The notes under the pieces: generated by a model
The model's input: only the letters and a program-made list of their open reading frames with translations
Told to the model about the DNA's origin: nothing
The model's database searches: none
In this document: positions 1 through 8,353 of the stretch, piece by piece
Layout of the letters: each line of letters starts with the position of its first letter
How positions within the stretch are numbered: position 1 is the first letter of the stretch
Made by a program: the position numbers and the translations under genes
From: Candidatus Paracaedimonas acanthamoebae
GTDB lineage: Bacteria; Pseudomonadota; Alphaproteobacteria; Caedimonadales; Caedimonadaceae
Assembly: GCA_017307065.1 (NCBI GenBank)
Contig: JAFKGL010000013.1
Coordinates: 1-64,000, forward strand
Direction of reading: 5' to 3'
Length of the DNA stretch: 64,000 bases

Positions 1-510
1 AGTAGATGGTCAGAGATGATGTTTTCTTCCTTGAAGGCCTTTAAAAAGCCTTCAATCTTCTTCAATAATTCCTCTCCTTCCGTCCTTTAAAATTAAGAGA
101 GTCTAGCAAACTCTTAAGAGTTCTTTTTAACGCTCTTTTTTGAGCGAATGCCCTTTCTTTGTCCACTGAAAGGGGGAGGAACCCCTCAGCGTGCGTGAGA
201 GGCACGGTGCAAGTGAGGAGTGGTGGTGACAAAAGGAATGAGAATGAACCAATCCATGATGGAAAGGTTTGGGAGAGATCGAATGGTGACAGGTTCGATC
301 TATAGGCTGCTTGAGATTCTCGAGACATGCCCGAGAATGACGCAGGTTGGATATGGTTGTGTTCCTTGGCGAGATGGAAGAAGAAAGGATAACAACTTTT
401 ATTTTGTCATCCTCGGCCTTGTGCCGAGGATCCCAGGCAACCGGTCGGTGCCGGTAGTCGCCAGAAGATCTTTCAACGTGTACATGAAGGAATGGTGAAA
501 GCCCTCATGA
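1..510. repeat. Dispersed repeat, copy 1 (upstream of tolB)
   Basis: About the first 360 bases are nearly identical to 36682-37040, and parts match 15458 onward. The family starts with AGTAGATGGTCAGAGATGAT. An 8-bp hairpin follows (TTGAAGGC at 31-38, GCCTTCAA at 48-55), then a conserved block around GAGCGAATGCCCT and, near the end, a hairpin with arms ATTCTCG (316-322) and CGAGAAT (332-338). Short open frames cross it on both strands, but they are not conserved between copies, so I read it as non-coding. Copies 2 and 3 each begin directly after the leader of a secreted LRR gene; here the window starts at the first base of the repeat. Confidence 0.8.
405..433. repeat. Short palindromic repeat nested in repeat copy 1
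   Basis: A 7-bp perfect stem (CCTCGGC at 411-417, GCCGAGG at 423-429) sits in the context GTCAT-stem-ATCCC. This is the form of the short palindromic intergenic elements common in alphaproteobacterial genomes. It is absent from copy 3 of the larger repeat at the matching place, so it probably inserted into copy 1 later. The weaker hairpin at 316-338, followed by GACG, resembles the same element in the opposite orientation. Confidence 0.6.
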
Positions 511-688
511 AAGCAAGAAGAGAGGCCTAAAAAGAAGGAGAGAGAAGGCAAAATTCTTAAATAATGAAAGTACTTCTTTTCATTTTTAGCCAAAGGTTTT
601 ATAGTGCTTTATCAAAAAAATATGGCTTTAAGAGTTCTGTAAGGAGCCCTTTAAAATGGAGATATAATCTTTGAAAGAGGTTGTGATT

Positions 689-2011
689 ATGCGAAAAATT
701 AAAAATTTAGTCACTTTCGTTTTTGTTAGTTTGTGGATTATGATGCCTCTTCACGCTGAGCTCGTGATTGACGTGACTTCTGGTAGTGTGGAACCTATGC
801 CCATTGCTGTAACAGATTTTTATGGAACGACCCCGCATCTTGCCGAAATTGGAGCTCAAATTTCAAAAATTGTGAGCGATGATCTTGAGAGTTGTGGATT
901 ATTTAAGCCTTTGGATAAAATGGCATTTATTCAAAGCCCTGCTCAATTAAGAGATTATATCCGGCATGCAGATTGGCGCCTTATTAATGCGCAAACTCTT
1001 GTTCGTGGTGAGATCAAGCAATTATCCGACGGACATTTAAGAGTTGAATTTCGTCTTTTTGATGTCATCTCTGAAAAGCAAATGGAAGGTTTATCGTTTC
1101 CCTTTGATCCGAAACTTATTCGACGGATTGCGCATAAAATTGCAGATGCCATTTATAAGAGAGTCACAGGCGATGAGGGGTACTTCGATACTCGCATCGT
1201 TTATGTATCGCAAACAGGACCTTTAACAAATGCGCGTAAGAGATTGGCAATTATGGACCAAGATGGCGCCAATGCAAAATTATTAAGCCTCGGGGATACC
1301 AGTGTTTTAACACCTCGTTTTTCTCCTGATGGACAAGAAATCGCCTATTTAGAATTTTCGCGTCAACGGAATATGGCTCCTCATGTCTATCGTATTCAAC
1401 TATCAACACTTCAACGTCAATTGGTGGGGAATTTTAAAGGGATGACGTTTGCGCCTCATTATTCACCTGATGGAAAAAATGTCGTTATGAGCTTTTCTGC
1501 GGGAGGTCGAACCTCTCTTTATAAAATGAATATTTTCACGCGAACAGTGCAGAGGTTAACAGATGGGCCTGTGATTGATACGTCTCCTTGTTATTCTCCG
1601 GATGGGACGAAGATTGTTTTTAACTCAGATCGAGGCGGAAAACCTCAGCTTTATATTATGTCTGCAGAAGGGGGGGAAGCTCAACGCATCAGTTTTGGTC
1701 AAGGGCGCTATATGACACCTGTATGGTCCCCTCGTGGCGATTTAATTGCTTTTACGAAACAGCATGCCGGTAATTTTTATATCGGCGTCATAAAGCCAGA
1801 TGGAACAGGGGAACGTTTAATTGCTCAAGGGTATGTGGTTGAAGATCCATGTTGGTCCCCAAATGGGCGTGTGATTATGTTCACCCGGATGGAACGTTCT
1901 GGAAAATCAAAGATTTATAAGGTTGATATGACGGGATATAACGAAAGACTCATTCCCACACCTGTTGGAACAGAGGCGCGAGGACCTTCTTGGTCTCCCC
2001 CCTTGAATTAA
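689..2011 (+). CDS. tolB: Tol-Pal system periplasmic protein TolB
   Basis: TolB is the periplasmic part of the Tol-Pal machine that links inner membrane, peptidoglycan and Pal and drives outer-membrane constriction at division. I choose ATG 689 over the longer TTG at 671 because AGAGG (676-680) lies 8 bases upstream; this gives 440 residues with a signal peptide (MRKIKNLV... to MPLHA) cleaved before ELVIDV. An N-terminal alpha/beta domain of about 150 residues is followed by a beta-propeller with repeated FSPDGQEIAY-, YSPDGKNVV-, YSPDGTKIVF-, WSPRGDLIAF- and WSPNGRVIMF-type blades. Length is normal. pal follows 113 bases downstream with its own promoter. The tolQRA genes are not in the window. 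Confidence 0.96.
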   Translation: MRKIKNLVTFVFVSLWIMMPLHAELVIDVTSGSVEPMPIAVTDFYGTTPHLAEIGAQISKIVSDDLESCGLFKPLDKMAFIQSPAQLRDYIRHADWRLINAQTLVRGEIKQLSDGHLRVEFRLFDVISEKQMEGLSFPFDPKLIRRIAHKIADAIYKRVTGDEGYFDTRIVYVSQTGPLTNARKRLAIMDQDGANAKLLSLGDTSVLTPRFSPDGQEIAYLEFSRQRNMAPHVYRIQLSTLQRQLVGNFKGMTFAPHYSPDGKNVVMSFSAGGRTSLYKMNIFTRTVQRLTDGPVIDTSPCYSPDGTKIVFNSDRGGKPQLYIMSAEGGEAQRISFGQGRYMTPVWSPRGDLIAFTKQHAGNFYIGVIKPDGTGERLIAQGYVVEDPCWSPNGRVIMFTRMERSGKSKIYKVDMTGYNERLIPTPVGTEARGPSWSPPLN

Positions 2012-2031
2012 CATAATTTTTAGGTTATAAT
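2003..2031 (+). promoter_or_regulatory. Probable pal promoter
   Basis: TTGAAT (2003-2008), a 17-base spacer, then TATAAT (2026-2031): a good match to a housekeeping sigma promoter. The -35 box overlaps the end of tolB, so pal can be transcribed separately from tolB with an untranslated leader of about 87 bases. Confidence 0.6.
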
Positions 2032-2124
2032 CACAGCCACGTTGAGGTCAAATTATACTATTGTAGGGAAAATCTAAAGATTTTCTGCTAAAAGTTAAAC
2101 ACGCTTAAAAGGACAAAGAGGACA

Positions 2125-2592
2125 ATGAAAAAGTTATTATCCGCTCTCTGTGCAACACTTTTTCTCACAGCTTGTGATACTTGCTGTGAAGATAAAGCTG
2201 CTACAGGTGGTTTTGATATCAATGGCGAAGCAACACCAGGTTCAGCTGCTGAATTCCACCAAGTAATTGGTGATACAGTAAACTTTGGTTTTGATAAACA
2301 CACTTTATCAACTGAAGCACAAACAGCTCTTCACAAGCAAGCTGATTGGCTTAAGAAGTGGCCACAAACAAACGTAGTTGTAGAAGGTCATTGTGACATT
2401 CGTGGAACAACTGAATACAACATGGCTCTCGGTGAACGCCGTGCCCACGAAGTCAAGACATTCTTGATTGGTCAAGGCATTGAAGCAAAGCGCCTAGAGA
2501 CAGTTAGCTACGGTAAAGAGCACCCAGTTGCACAAGGTACAACTGAAGCTGACCACGCTAAGAATCGTCGCGGTGTGACAGTTCTTCGCTAG
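2125..2592 (+). CDS. pal: Peptidoglycan-associated lipoprotein Pal
   Basis: Pal is an outer-membrane lipoprotein that binds peptidoglycan non-covalently and TolB reversibly. The 155-residue protein starts with a lipoprotein signal ending in LTAC, which makes Cys17 the predicted lipidated residue. An OmpA-like peptidoglycan-binding domain fills the rest: NFGFDKHTLS, VVVEGHCDIRGTTEYNMALGE and RRGVTVLR are the typical conserved segments, with the Asp and Arg of GHCDIRGT and NRR expected to contact meso-diaminopimelate. An AAAGAGGA ribosome site precedes ATG 2125. A strong terminator follows, so tolB-pal is the end of its unit. Confidence 0.96.
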   Translation: MKKLLSALCATLFLTACDTCCEDKAATGGFDINGEATPGSAAEFHQVIGDTVNFGFDKHTLSTEAQTALHKQADWLKKWPQTNVVVEGHCDIRGTTEYNMALGERRAHEVKTFLIGQGIEAKRLETVSYGKEHPVAQGTTEADHAKNRRGVTVLR

Positions 2593-2613
2593 TCGCAAGT
2601 TCTTTTGCAAAAT

Positions 2614-2645
2614 AAATAGCCGGCTTTTAGTCGGCTATTTTATTT
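2614..2645 (+). terminator. Rho-independent terminator after pal
   Basis: A perfect 9-bp stem (AAATAGCCG at 2614-2622 with CGGCTATTT at 2632-2640) has a 9-base loop and a T-rich tail, starting 22 bases after the pal stop. Confidence 0.85.
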
Positions 2646-2651
2646 GTATAC

Positions 2652-2679
2652 CAAAAAAACCTCCTTCTCCAGGGGAGGT
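2652..2679 (-). terminator. Minus-strand terminator after the 63-residue ORF
   Basis: On the minus strand, ACCTCC and GGAGGT form a 6-bp stem with a 9-base loop, followed at once by a run of seven T. It lies 123 bases past the stop of the small minus-strand gene at 2802 and suggests that this short locus was once a real transcription unit. Confidence 0.55.
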
Positions 2680-2801
2680 CTCGAACTTGTAAAAAGAGCG
2701 CGCATGGACTGAATTTTCTTCCAAAATAAGTATGTCTCTCTAATTCGAATGGATCAATCGAAGAAGTCGCAATGGCGTGGCGACAGCTTTTTAAATTCTC
2801 A

Positions 2802-2993
2802 TTAATCCATAGCTTCTTGAAGAGTAGGATCCAATAGTTTGCAAATTTGTTCTAGAAATGTATGAGTAAGGGTATCAAATAAAAGTTGATCAGGCAGATC
2901 AAGTGAATGGCCCATCAAATTTTTTAAATAGTGTCCTTGATGAGAGCTTTGCATACCTTCTGCCTCAGACTCTATTTCGATGATTTGTTTCAT
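2802..2993 (-). CDS. Hypothetical 63-residue protein
   Basis: A small, acidic, Leu-rich reading frame (MKQIIEIESEAEGM..., ending LDPTLQEAMD) with no signal peptide and no family that I recognise. Its ATG overlaps the TGA of a decayed frame just upstream (ATGA), a translational-coupling arrangement, and a minus-strand terminator lies downstream. No good ribosome site is visible, which fits coupling. It may be an intact partner of the upstream decayed gene, or itself a remnant. Confidence 0.4.
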   Translation of the reverse strand: MKQIIEIESEAEGMQSSHQGHYLKNLMGHSLDLPDQLLFDTLTHTFLEQICKLLDPTLQEAMD

Positions 2994-3287
2994 GAAAGTT
3001 TATTTTCAGAAAACATTTTATCGATCTCTTCAGATAATATAGTAATGGCTTTTCTCTTACTTCTTAAATAGGCCATATCTTCATCATTCTGAGATTAAAA
3101 TATCTATATTGTGAAGGTAAAATATTTTTTCGAGCATCTTCAAGAAGTTAAATAAAACATACTAGACTTGATAGACAAAATTTGGATTAACGAATATCTT
3201 ATAATGGTAAGGTCTTTTTATTTTCTCATAATCAACAAATGCAGAAAGATGGTGAGCCACTTTTATAAGAATAATTTGATATAATGA
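2990..3287 (-). pseudogene. Decayed gene upstream of the 63-residue ORF
   Basis: No single frame is open, but two minus-strand frames join into a protein-like stretch. One frame, from about 3287, reads ...HHLSAFVDYEKIKRPYHYK..., meets one internal TAG, and continues ...FLKMLEKIFYLHNIDILIS. The neighbouring frame then takes over (NDEDMAYLRSKRKAITILS... to SENKLS) and stops at 2990-2992, overlapping the start of the next ORF. I read this as a gene broken by one stop and one frameshift. The family is unknown. The reading depends on my judgement that these frames look like protein, so confidence is limited. Confidence 0.4.
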
Positions 3288-3321
3288 TCATTTTTTCGCG
3301 AGCAAAATAGATTTCTTTATT

Positions 3322-3356
3322 AAAAAAGCCCGAGAACTTAATCCCGAGCTTTTTTA
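3322..3356 (-). terminator. Terminator after infC
   Basis: On the minus strand an AAAAAAGC/GCTTTTTT stem, extended by a T-G wobble and CG/CG, closes a loop just past the infC stop at 3378. A T run follows. It ends the thrS-infC unit. Confidence 0.7.
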
Positions 3357-3377
3357 AAAGTTACTTACAAATAAATT

Positions 3378-3920
3378 TTACTGCTTAGGGGCCAACACCA
3401 TAATTATTTGTTTACCTTCAAGCTTTGGGTGCAATTCAATTTTAACATCTTCACCACAATCAGTGCAGACGCGTTTCAAAATTTCCATCCCAATTTCTTG
3501 GTGATCCATTTCACGACCTCGAAAACGCATGGTTACTTTGACTTTATCACCTTCTTCAATAAATCTTTTTGTATTACGAAGTTTTGTTAAGTAATCATGT
3601 TCTTCAATCATAGGGCGAAGCTTAACTTCTTTAATTTCAATGATTTTTTGTTTTTTGCGTTCTTGAGATTTCTTTTTCTGAGCTTCGTACTTAAATTTTC
3701 CATAATTCAAGATCTTGCAAACAGGGGGATCCACATTTGGAGAAATTTCAACCAAATCAAGGCTAGCTTCCCTTGCCATGTCAAGTGCTTCTCTCACGTT
3801 GACAATGCCAATCATATTGCCGTTTTCATCAATTAATCTAATTTGTGGGGTCCGTATCGCTTCATTGACACGATGGCTTTCGGACGCGGGGCCTTTCGTT
3901 GGGCCAAAAGGTCTGTTGAT
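3378..3920 (-). CDS. infC: Translation initiation factor IF-3, with a non-standard ATC start
   Basis: IF-3 binds the 30S subunit, checks start-codon pairing and prevents subunit joining. The first ATG (3815) would remove the conserved N-terminal segment. The frame stays open upstream through INRPFGPTKGPASE... and ...HRVNEAIRTPQIRLI, classic IF-3 sequence. It reaches an ATC codon (3920-3918) 8 bases after a strong AGGAG; no ATG, GTG or TTG occurs in frame at that place. With ATC the protein is 180 residues, the normal length. Rare start codons (ATT in E. coli) are a known autoregulatory device of infC. Downstream are the linker (KKKSQERKKQK) and the C-terminal domain (MRFRGREMDHQEIG). thrS lies 48 bases upstream, but rpmI and rplT do not follow. 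Confidence 0.93.
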   Translation of the reverse strand: MNRPFGPTKGPASESHRVNEAIRTPQIRLIDENGNMIGIVNVREALDMAREASLDLVEISPNVDPPVCKILNYGKFKYEAQKKKSQERKKQKIIEIKEVKLRPMIEEHDYLTKLRNTKRFIEEGDKVKVTMRFRGREMDHQEIGMEILKRVCTDCGEDVKIELHPKLEGKQIIMVLAPKQ

Positions 3921-3968
3921 GGTTGTATCTCCTTTTTTTAATAATAACTTTACATATACCTCTTTTTT

Positions 3969-5882
3969 TTAAGCAGGTGGTAGTGTTTCTTCTCTTAGTT
4001 TAGCAATTGCATCTTCAAGTGCAAGTATTTCTTGCATTTCACCGCCTAAACGACGAATCGCCACAGTGCGTTCTTGGGCCTCTCGTTTACCAACGACAAA
4101 GATATAAGGGACTTTTGCAAGGCTCAATTCACGAATTTTATAATTAATTTTTTCATTTCTGAGGTCAGTTTCGACGCGTAGACCATGTGTTTTGAGGAGG
4201 TTGGAAATTTCTTGAGCGTACTCATGGCTTTCGTCTGTAATGGGGGCGATAGCAATTTGTGTGGGGGCTAACCAAAGAGGAAACTTTCCTGCAAAGTGTT
4301 CAATCAGAACGCCAATAAAACGCTCTAATGATCCTAAAATGGCGCGATGCAACATCACAGGGTGGTGTTTTTGCCCGTCTTCGCCCACGTAGTAAGCTTC
4401 TAAGCGTTGTGGAAGGACAAAATCGACTTGGAATGTTCCGCATTGCCATTCACGACCAATCGCGTCTCTGAGGCAGAATTCTAACTTAGGCCCATAAAAA
4501 GCGCCTTCTCCAGGGTTAAGGATAAATTCAAGGCCTGTTTCTAAAGCAGCTTCTCGAAGAGCTTGTTCTGCTTGATCCCAGACTTCATCTGAGCCCGCTC
4601 TGTTTTCTGGGCGGTCTGAGAATTTTATGGAGATGTGTTCAAAGCCAAGATCTTTATAAACACGTTGAAGTAATTGACAGAAAGCTTTAGTTTCAGCAGT
4701 AATCTGTTGTGGTGTGCAAAAAATATGCGCATCATCTTGAACAAAGGCTCGGACGCGCATGATCCCGTGCAAAGAGCCTGAAGGTTCATTCCGATGGCAC
4801 GCCCCAAATTCTGCCATTCTTAAAGGAAGATCGCGATAACTTTTGATTCCTTGGCGAAAAATTTGAATATGACAAGGACAATTCATCGGTTTGACGGCCA
4901 TAACTTTTGTTTCATCATCATTTGATGTGAACATATTCTCGCGGAATTTTGACCAGTGACCTGAGGCTTCCCACAAGGAGCGATCAACCATAATCGGCGT
5001 ATTGACTTCGACATAATCATTTGTCTTAAGAAGGCGACGAATATAGTTTTGCAGAGTTTGATAAATCTCCCATCCTTTAGGGTGCCAAAAAATGGCGCCA
5101 GGAGATTCTTCTTGGAGGTGGAATAGATCCATTTCACGGCCAAGCTTACGATGATCTCGCTTCTCCGCTTCTTCAAGTTGGTGAAGATAATCTTTCAGTT
5201 GCTGCTCAGTTGCCCATGCTGTTCCATAAATGCGTTGAAGCATTGGGTTCCGATGATCTCCGCGCCAATAGGCCCCTGCGAGTTTCATCAATTTAAAGGC
5301 TTTACCAATCCGAGCCGTGGACGGAAGATGAGGGCCTCGACACAGATCAAGGAAACTTCCTTGTTTATAAAGAGTGACTTTTTCAGTTTGAGGAAGATCA
5401 GCAATAATCTCCGCTTTAAAATGTTCTCCCATAGATTTAAAGTAAGAAATTGCCTCATCTCGCTGCCACACTTGACGTTGGATGGCCTCATCGCGATCCA
5501 CAATTTCAGCCATTCTTTTCTCAAGCTTTTCAAGATCAGCGAGCGTGAAGGATTCTTCACGATAGATATCATAATAAAAGCCGTTATCAATGGCGGGGCC
5601 AATTGTAATTTGAGCCTCAGGATAAAGTTCTTTAATGGCTTCGGCTAATAAGTGTGCGGCATCATGGCGCAGTACTTCGAGGGCTTCAGGTTGTTGGCGC
5701 GTGACGATTTCAATGGTTGCATCTTCGGTGATAGAACGGTTGAGATCCCACAAATCTCCATTTACTCTAACGACAATAGCCTCTTTTGCAAGACGAGGGC
5801 TAATGCTACTTGCGATCTCAAGACCTGTAATTTCTTTCTCATAAGAACGAGAAGAACCATCAGGAAGTGTTATTAAAACCAT
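3969..5882 (-). CDS. thrS: Threonyl-tRNA synthetase
   Basis: Class II synthetase that charges tRNA-Thr. Domains in order over 637 residues: TGS (1-61), the editing/second additional domain with [10 protein letters not shown] (about 73-82), the catalytic core, and the C-terminal anticodon-binding domain (from about 535). MNCPCH (M333, Zn ligand C335) and [15 protein letters not shown] (motif 2) are intact. ATG 5882 is preceded by AAGAGG at a good distance. It is the first gene of a thrS-infC unit as in many bacteria, but without the usual rpmI-rplT downstream. Confidence 0.97.
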   Translation of the reverse strand: MVLITLPDGSSRSYEKEITGLEIASSISPRLAKEAIVVRVNGDLWDLNRSITEDATIEIVTRQQPEALEVLRHDAAHLLAEAIKELYPEAQITIGPAIDNGFYYDIYREESFTLADLEKLEKRMAEIVDRDEAIQRQVWQRDEAISYFKSMGEHFKAEIIADLPQTEKVTLYKQGSFLDLCRGPHLPSTARIGKAFKLMKLAGAYWRGDHRNPMLQRIYGTAWATEQQLKDYLHQLEEAEKRDHRKLGREMDLFHLQEESPGAIFWHPKGWEIYQTLQNYIRRLLKTNDYVEVNTPIMVDRSLWEASGHWSKFRENMFTSNDDETKVMAVKPMNCPCHIQIFRQGIKSYRDLPLRMAEFGACHRNEPSGSLHGIMRVRAFVQDDAHIFCTPQQITAETKAFCQLLQRVYKDLGFEHISIKFSDRPENRAGSDEVWDQAEQALREAALETGLEFILNPGEGAFYGPKLEFCLRDAIGREWQCGTFQVDFVLPQRLEAYYVGEDGQKHHPVMLHRAILGSLERFIGVLIEHFAGKFPLWLAPTQIAIAPITDESHEYAQEISNLLKTHGLRVETDLRNEKINYKIRELSLAKVPYIFVVGKREAQERTVAIRRLGGEMQEILALEDAIAKLREETLPPA

Positions 5883-6009
5883 TTTAACCTCTTAAAAACT
5901 GTATGGTGGAATTTACAGAAGCCTAACACAAGGCGCAAGCATAACTTTGTGTTCATGTTAAGAGATTTATTAAATAAAAATATTTTTAGGGATAAAGATA
6001 AAAAATTCA

Positions 6010-6043
6010 GAAAAAAGAGAAAGAGGGAAGAGCCTCTTTCTCT
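6010..6043 (-). terminator. Strong minus-strand terminator
   Basis: An 11-bp perfect stem (AGAGAAAGAGG at 6016-6026, CCTCTTTCTCT at 6033-6043) with a 6-base loop. On the minus strand it runs into TTTTT, just downstream of the reading frame that ends at 6067. Confidence 0.85.
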
Positions 6044-6066
6044 GGATGATCATAATAAGTCTTAGA

Positions 6067-6555
6067 TTATGATTGAGCTCGATGAAACGCTCTAATAAAA
6101 GCTAAAGCTCCATTTTTATTCTGTTCTACTTCTTTGTCGCTTGGTATGAGACCGTTTTCAATATCTTGAGGCTTTGGAGAAACAGCGATAACATCATCTG
6201 TAGTTATATTGTACTGCCAACGGATGTGCATATTTTTTTTCTCTGTACGGGGTTTGCTTTCATAATTTTCTTCTCTCCATCGCGTATTATTGACTGGAAG
6301 TGGCTTTGCTTCGACTTCTCTACTAATGCTGTAGTGAAAATCAATTGTATTTAGTGTTGATTTACCGATTGTGTAATGAGGTTTATCCACTCCACCATTT
6401 ACATACATGTTTGTCTCAAACCCATATCCTTTTCTATAAATCCAATTTGTGGATCCATCATTAGAGCTTCTACCCTTAATAATAAGCCAACGAACGGTTT
6501 TACAAGTATAGAGATACGGACTAGAGTGGCCGGAGCACTTATAGCGACGTGTGAT
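6067..6555 (-). pseudogene. 5'-truncated minus-strand gene, function unknown
   Basis: The frame has an ATG at 6408 (113 residues, MYVNGGVDKPHYTIGK...), but it stays open and protein-like for about 49 more codons upstream. These read ...KCSGHSSPYLYTCKTVRWLI then IKGRSSNDGSTNWIYRKGYG, as far as a TAA at 6556-6558, with no start codon in that stretch. The frame therefore looks like the 3' part of a longer gene whose beginning is gone. It is rich in aromatic and polar residues, has two Cys near the upstream end, and matches no family I know. A strong terminator follows. A shorter functional protein starting at 6408 cannot be excluded. Confidence 0.5.
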
Positions 6556-6660
6556 TTACCTGCTTACCAAGGAACTCACTTAATTATAAATGTGCATCAG
6601 GGTGTGGCAGGTCCAATGTGCAGTGCTGTTGCGGATAATGTGCCTTTTAATCACAACTAA
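6511..6660 (+). pseudogene. 3' remnant of a plus-strand gene
   Basis: A plus-strand frame ends at 6660 (TRVAGALIATCDLPAYQGTH..., then NVHQGVAGPMCSAVADNVPF) and is followed 24 bases later by a terminator-like hairpin. Upstream of about 6511 the same frame only mirrors the minus-strand gene, so I believe the 5' part is missing. Family unknown. With the minus-strand remnant it looks like a deletion scar joining the 3' parts of two divergent genes. Confidence 0.3.
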
Positions 6661-6684
6661 AATTAATCTAAAGTAAGTTGTACT

Positions 6685-6729
6685 AGGGCTATCGAGTTAA
6701 ATTAAAATGACTCCATAGCCCTTAATTTT
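6685..6729 (+). terminator. Terminator-like hairpin before metG
   Basis: A 13-bp stem with one mismatch (6685-6697 with 6710-6722; arms AGGGCTATcGAGT and ACTCcATAGCCCT) is followed by TAATTTT on the plus strand. Confidence 0.6.
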
Positions 6730-6823
6730 GGGGGACCAAGTTCTTATTTTATATGTATCTTATATTTTACTAGTCACATTCGGCAAAAGAGATTAAAAAA
6801 GCACAAAAACATAGGAGACCGGT

Positions 6824-8353
6824 GTGGCCAACCCATTCTATATCACAACCCCCATTTATTACGTGAACGATGTACCTCACATTGGACATGCCTATACAAC
6901 GATTGCCTCAGATATGATGGCGCGTTTTGCAAGGATGGCTGGTCGTGAAGTCTTCTTTTTAACCGGCACAGATGAACATGGCCAAAAAATTCAAAAAGCA
7001 GCCCAAACAGAAGGAACGGATCCTCAAGTATTTGTGGATCGCGTCTCTGAGAGATTTCAAGCGTTAACTCCTTTATTTCATCTGTCAAATGACTACTTCA
7101 TTCGAACAACCGAAGAACGCCATATCAAGGCAGCTCAGGCTTTATGGAATAAGATGAAAGAAAGAGGCTTTATTTATAAAGGGGGATACGCAGGATGGTA
7201 TGCTGTCCGAGATGAAGCCTTTTATGCGGAAACTGAACTTGTTCATGGCAAAGCTCCTACAGGCGCAGATGTTGAATGGGTAGAAGAGCCTAGCTATTTT
7301 TTTAAGCTGTCAGCTTTTCAAGAACCTTTGCTCGCCTTTTATCGCGCTAATCCTGATTTCATAGGACCAGAGTCGCGACGGAATGAAGTCATTCGATTTG
7401 TCGAAGGGGGATTGAATGACCTCTCTATTTCTCGTTCTTCTTTTAAGTGGGGGGTGCCGATTCCCGATGATCCTGAGCATGTTATGTACGTCTGGGTGGA
7501 TGCATTGACTAATTATATCACCGCCCTTGGGTATCCAGATGAGGATGCGCCTGATTTTAAGAAGTTTTGGCCAGAAATTCTTCATATTATTGGAAAAGAT
7601 ATTTTGCGGTTTCATGCTATTTATTGGCCCGCCTTTTTGATGGCTGCGGGGTTGACACCTCCAAAACGTCTTTATGCTCATGGTTGGTGGACCAATGAAG
7701 GGCAAAAAATCTCAAAATCTCTAGGGAATACGATTGATCCTGTTGAGCTTGTTGAGACGTATGGGGTGGATCAGGTTCGTTATTTTCTCATGCGTGAAGT
7801 TCCTTTTGGTCAAGATGGAGATTTTTCACGAGCCGCTCTTGAGCAACGTATCAACTCAGATCTTGCCAATGATTTCGGAAATTTGGCCCAGCGCGTCCTT
7901 TCTTTTGTTTACAAAAATGCAGAGGCTAAAGTGCCAACTCCATCAGCTTTTGAAGCCCAAGATGAAGCTCTTTTAACGATGGCTCAAGAGCTCTTACCGC
8001 GCTTGGGTGAAAATTTTGAAAAACAAGCTCTTCATCGGATGGTGGAAGCAATTTGGGAGCTTGTGGGGGCGGCTAACCGGTATGTTGATGCAGAACAGCC
8101 TTGGTCTCTCAGAAAGACAAATCCAGAGCGTATGGCAACAGTTCTGTATGTCCTTTTAGAGACTTTACGGTATTTGGCATTTTACATCGCCCCCATTATG
8201 CCGCAAGCGTCAGTTAAATTACTTCACTTATTAGGGATTTCAGAGCCCAAACTTCACTTCAAAGAGCTTCAGGAAAAAAAATTGCAGAGTGGTGTGCTGT
8301 TACCTCAACCAGAAGGATTATTTCCGCGTATTGAAAAGGAGCGTAAAGAATGA
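6824..8353 (+). CDS. metG: Methionyl-tRNA synthetase (short type)
   Basis: Class I synthetase that charges tRNA-Met. GTG 6824 is preceded by AGGAG (6813-6817) with 6-base spacing. In the 509-residue protein the HIGH motif is at residues 19-22 and the KISKS form of KMSKS at 295-299. WYAVRDEAFY lies in the connective region, which lacks zinc-binding Cys clusters. The helical anticodon-binding domain occupies the C-terminal third. There is no extra C-terminal tRNA-binding/dimerisation domain, as in the short bacterial form. The stop overlaps tpiA by 4 bases. Confidence 0.96.
   Translation: MANPFYITTPIYYVNDVPHIGHAYTTIASDMMARFARMAGREVFFLTGTDEHGQKIQKAAQTEGTDPQVFVDRVSERFQALTPLFHLSNDYFIRTTEERHIKAAQALWNKMKERGFIYKGGYAGWYAVRDEAFYAETELVHGKAPTGADVEWVEEPSYFFKLSAFQEPLLAFYRANPDFIGPESRRNEVIRFVEGGLNDLSISRSSFKWGVPIPDDPEHVMYVWVDALTNYITALGYPDEDAPDFKKFWPEILHIIGKDILRFHAIYWPAFLMAAGLTPPKRLYAHGWWTNEGQKISKSLGNTIDPVELVETYGVDQVRYFLMREVPFGQDGDFSRAALEQRINSDLANDFGNLAQRVLSFVYKNAEAKVPTPSAFEAQDEALLTMAQELLPRLGENFEKQALHRMVEAIWELVGAANRYVDAEQPWSLRKTNPERMATVLYVLLETLRYLAFYIAPIMPQASVKLLHLLGISEPKLHFKELQEKKLQSGVLLPQPEGLFPRIEKERKE

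Noticed and set aside
220-498. 92-residue frame in repeat copy 1
   Set aside because: The frame is not kept in the other repeat copies, and the palindromic repeat runs through it, so it is a chance frame.
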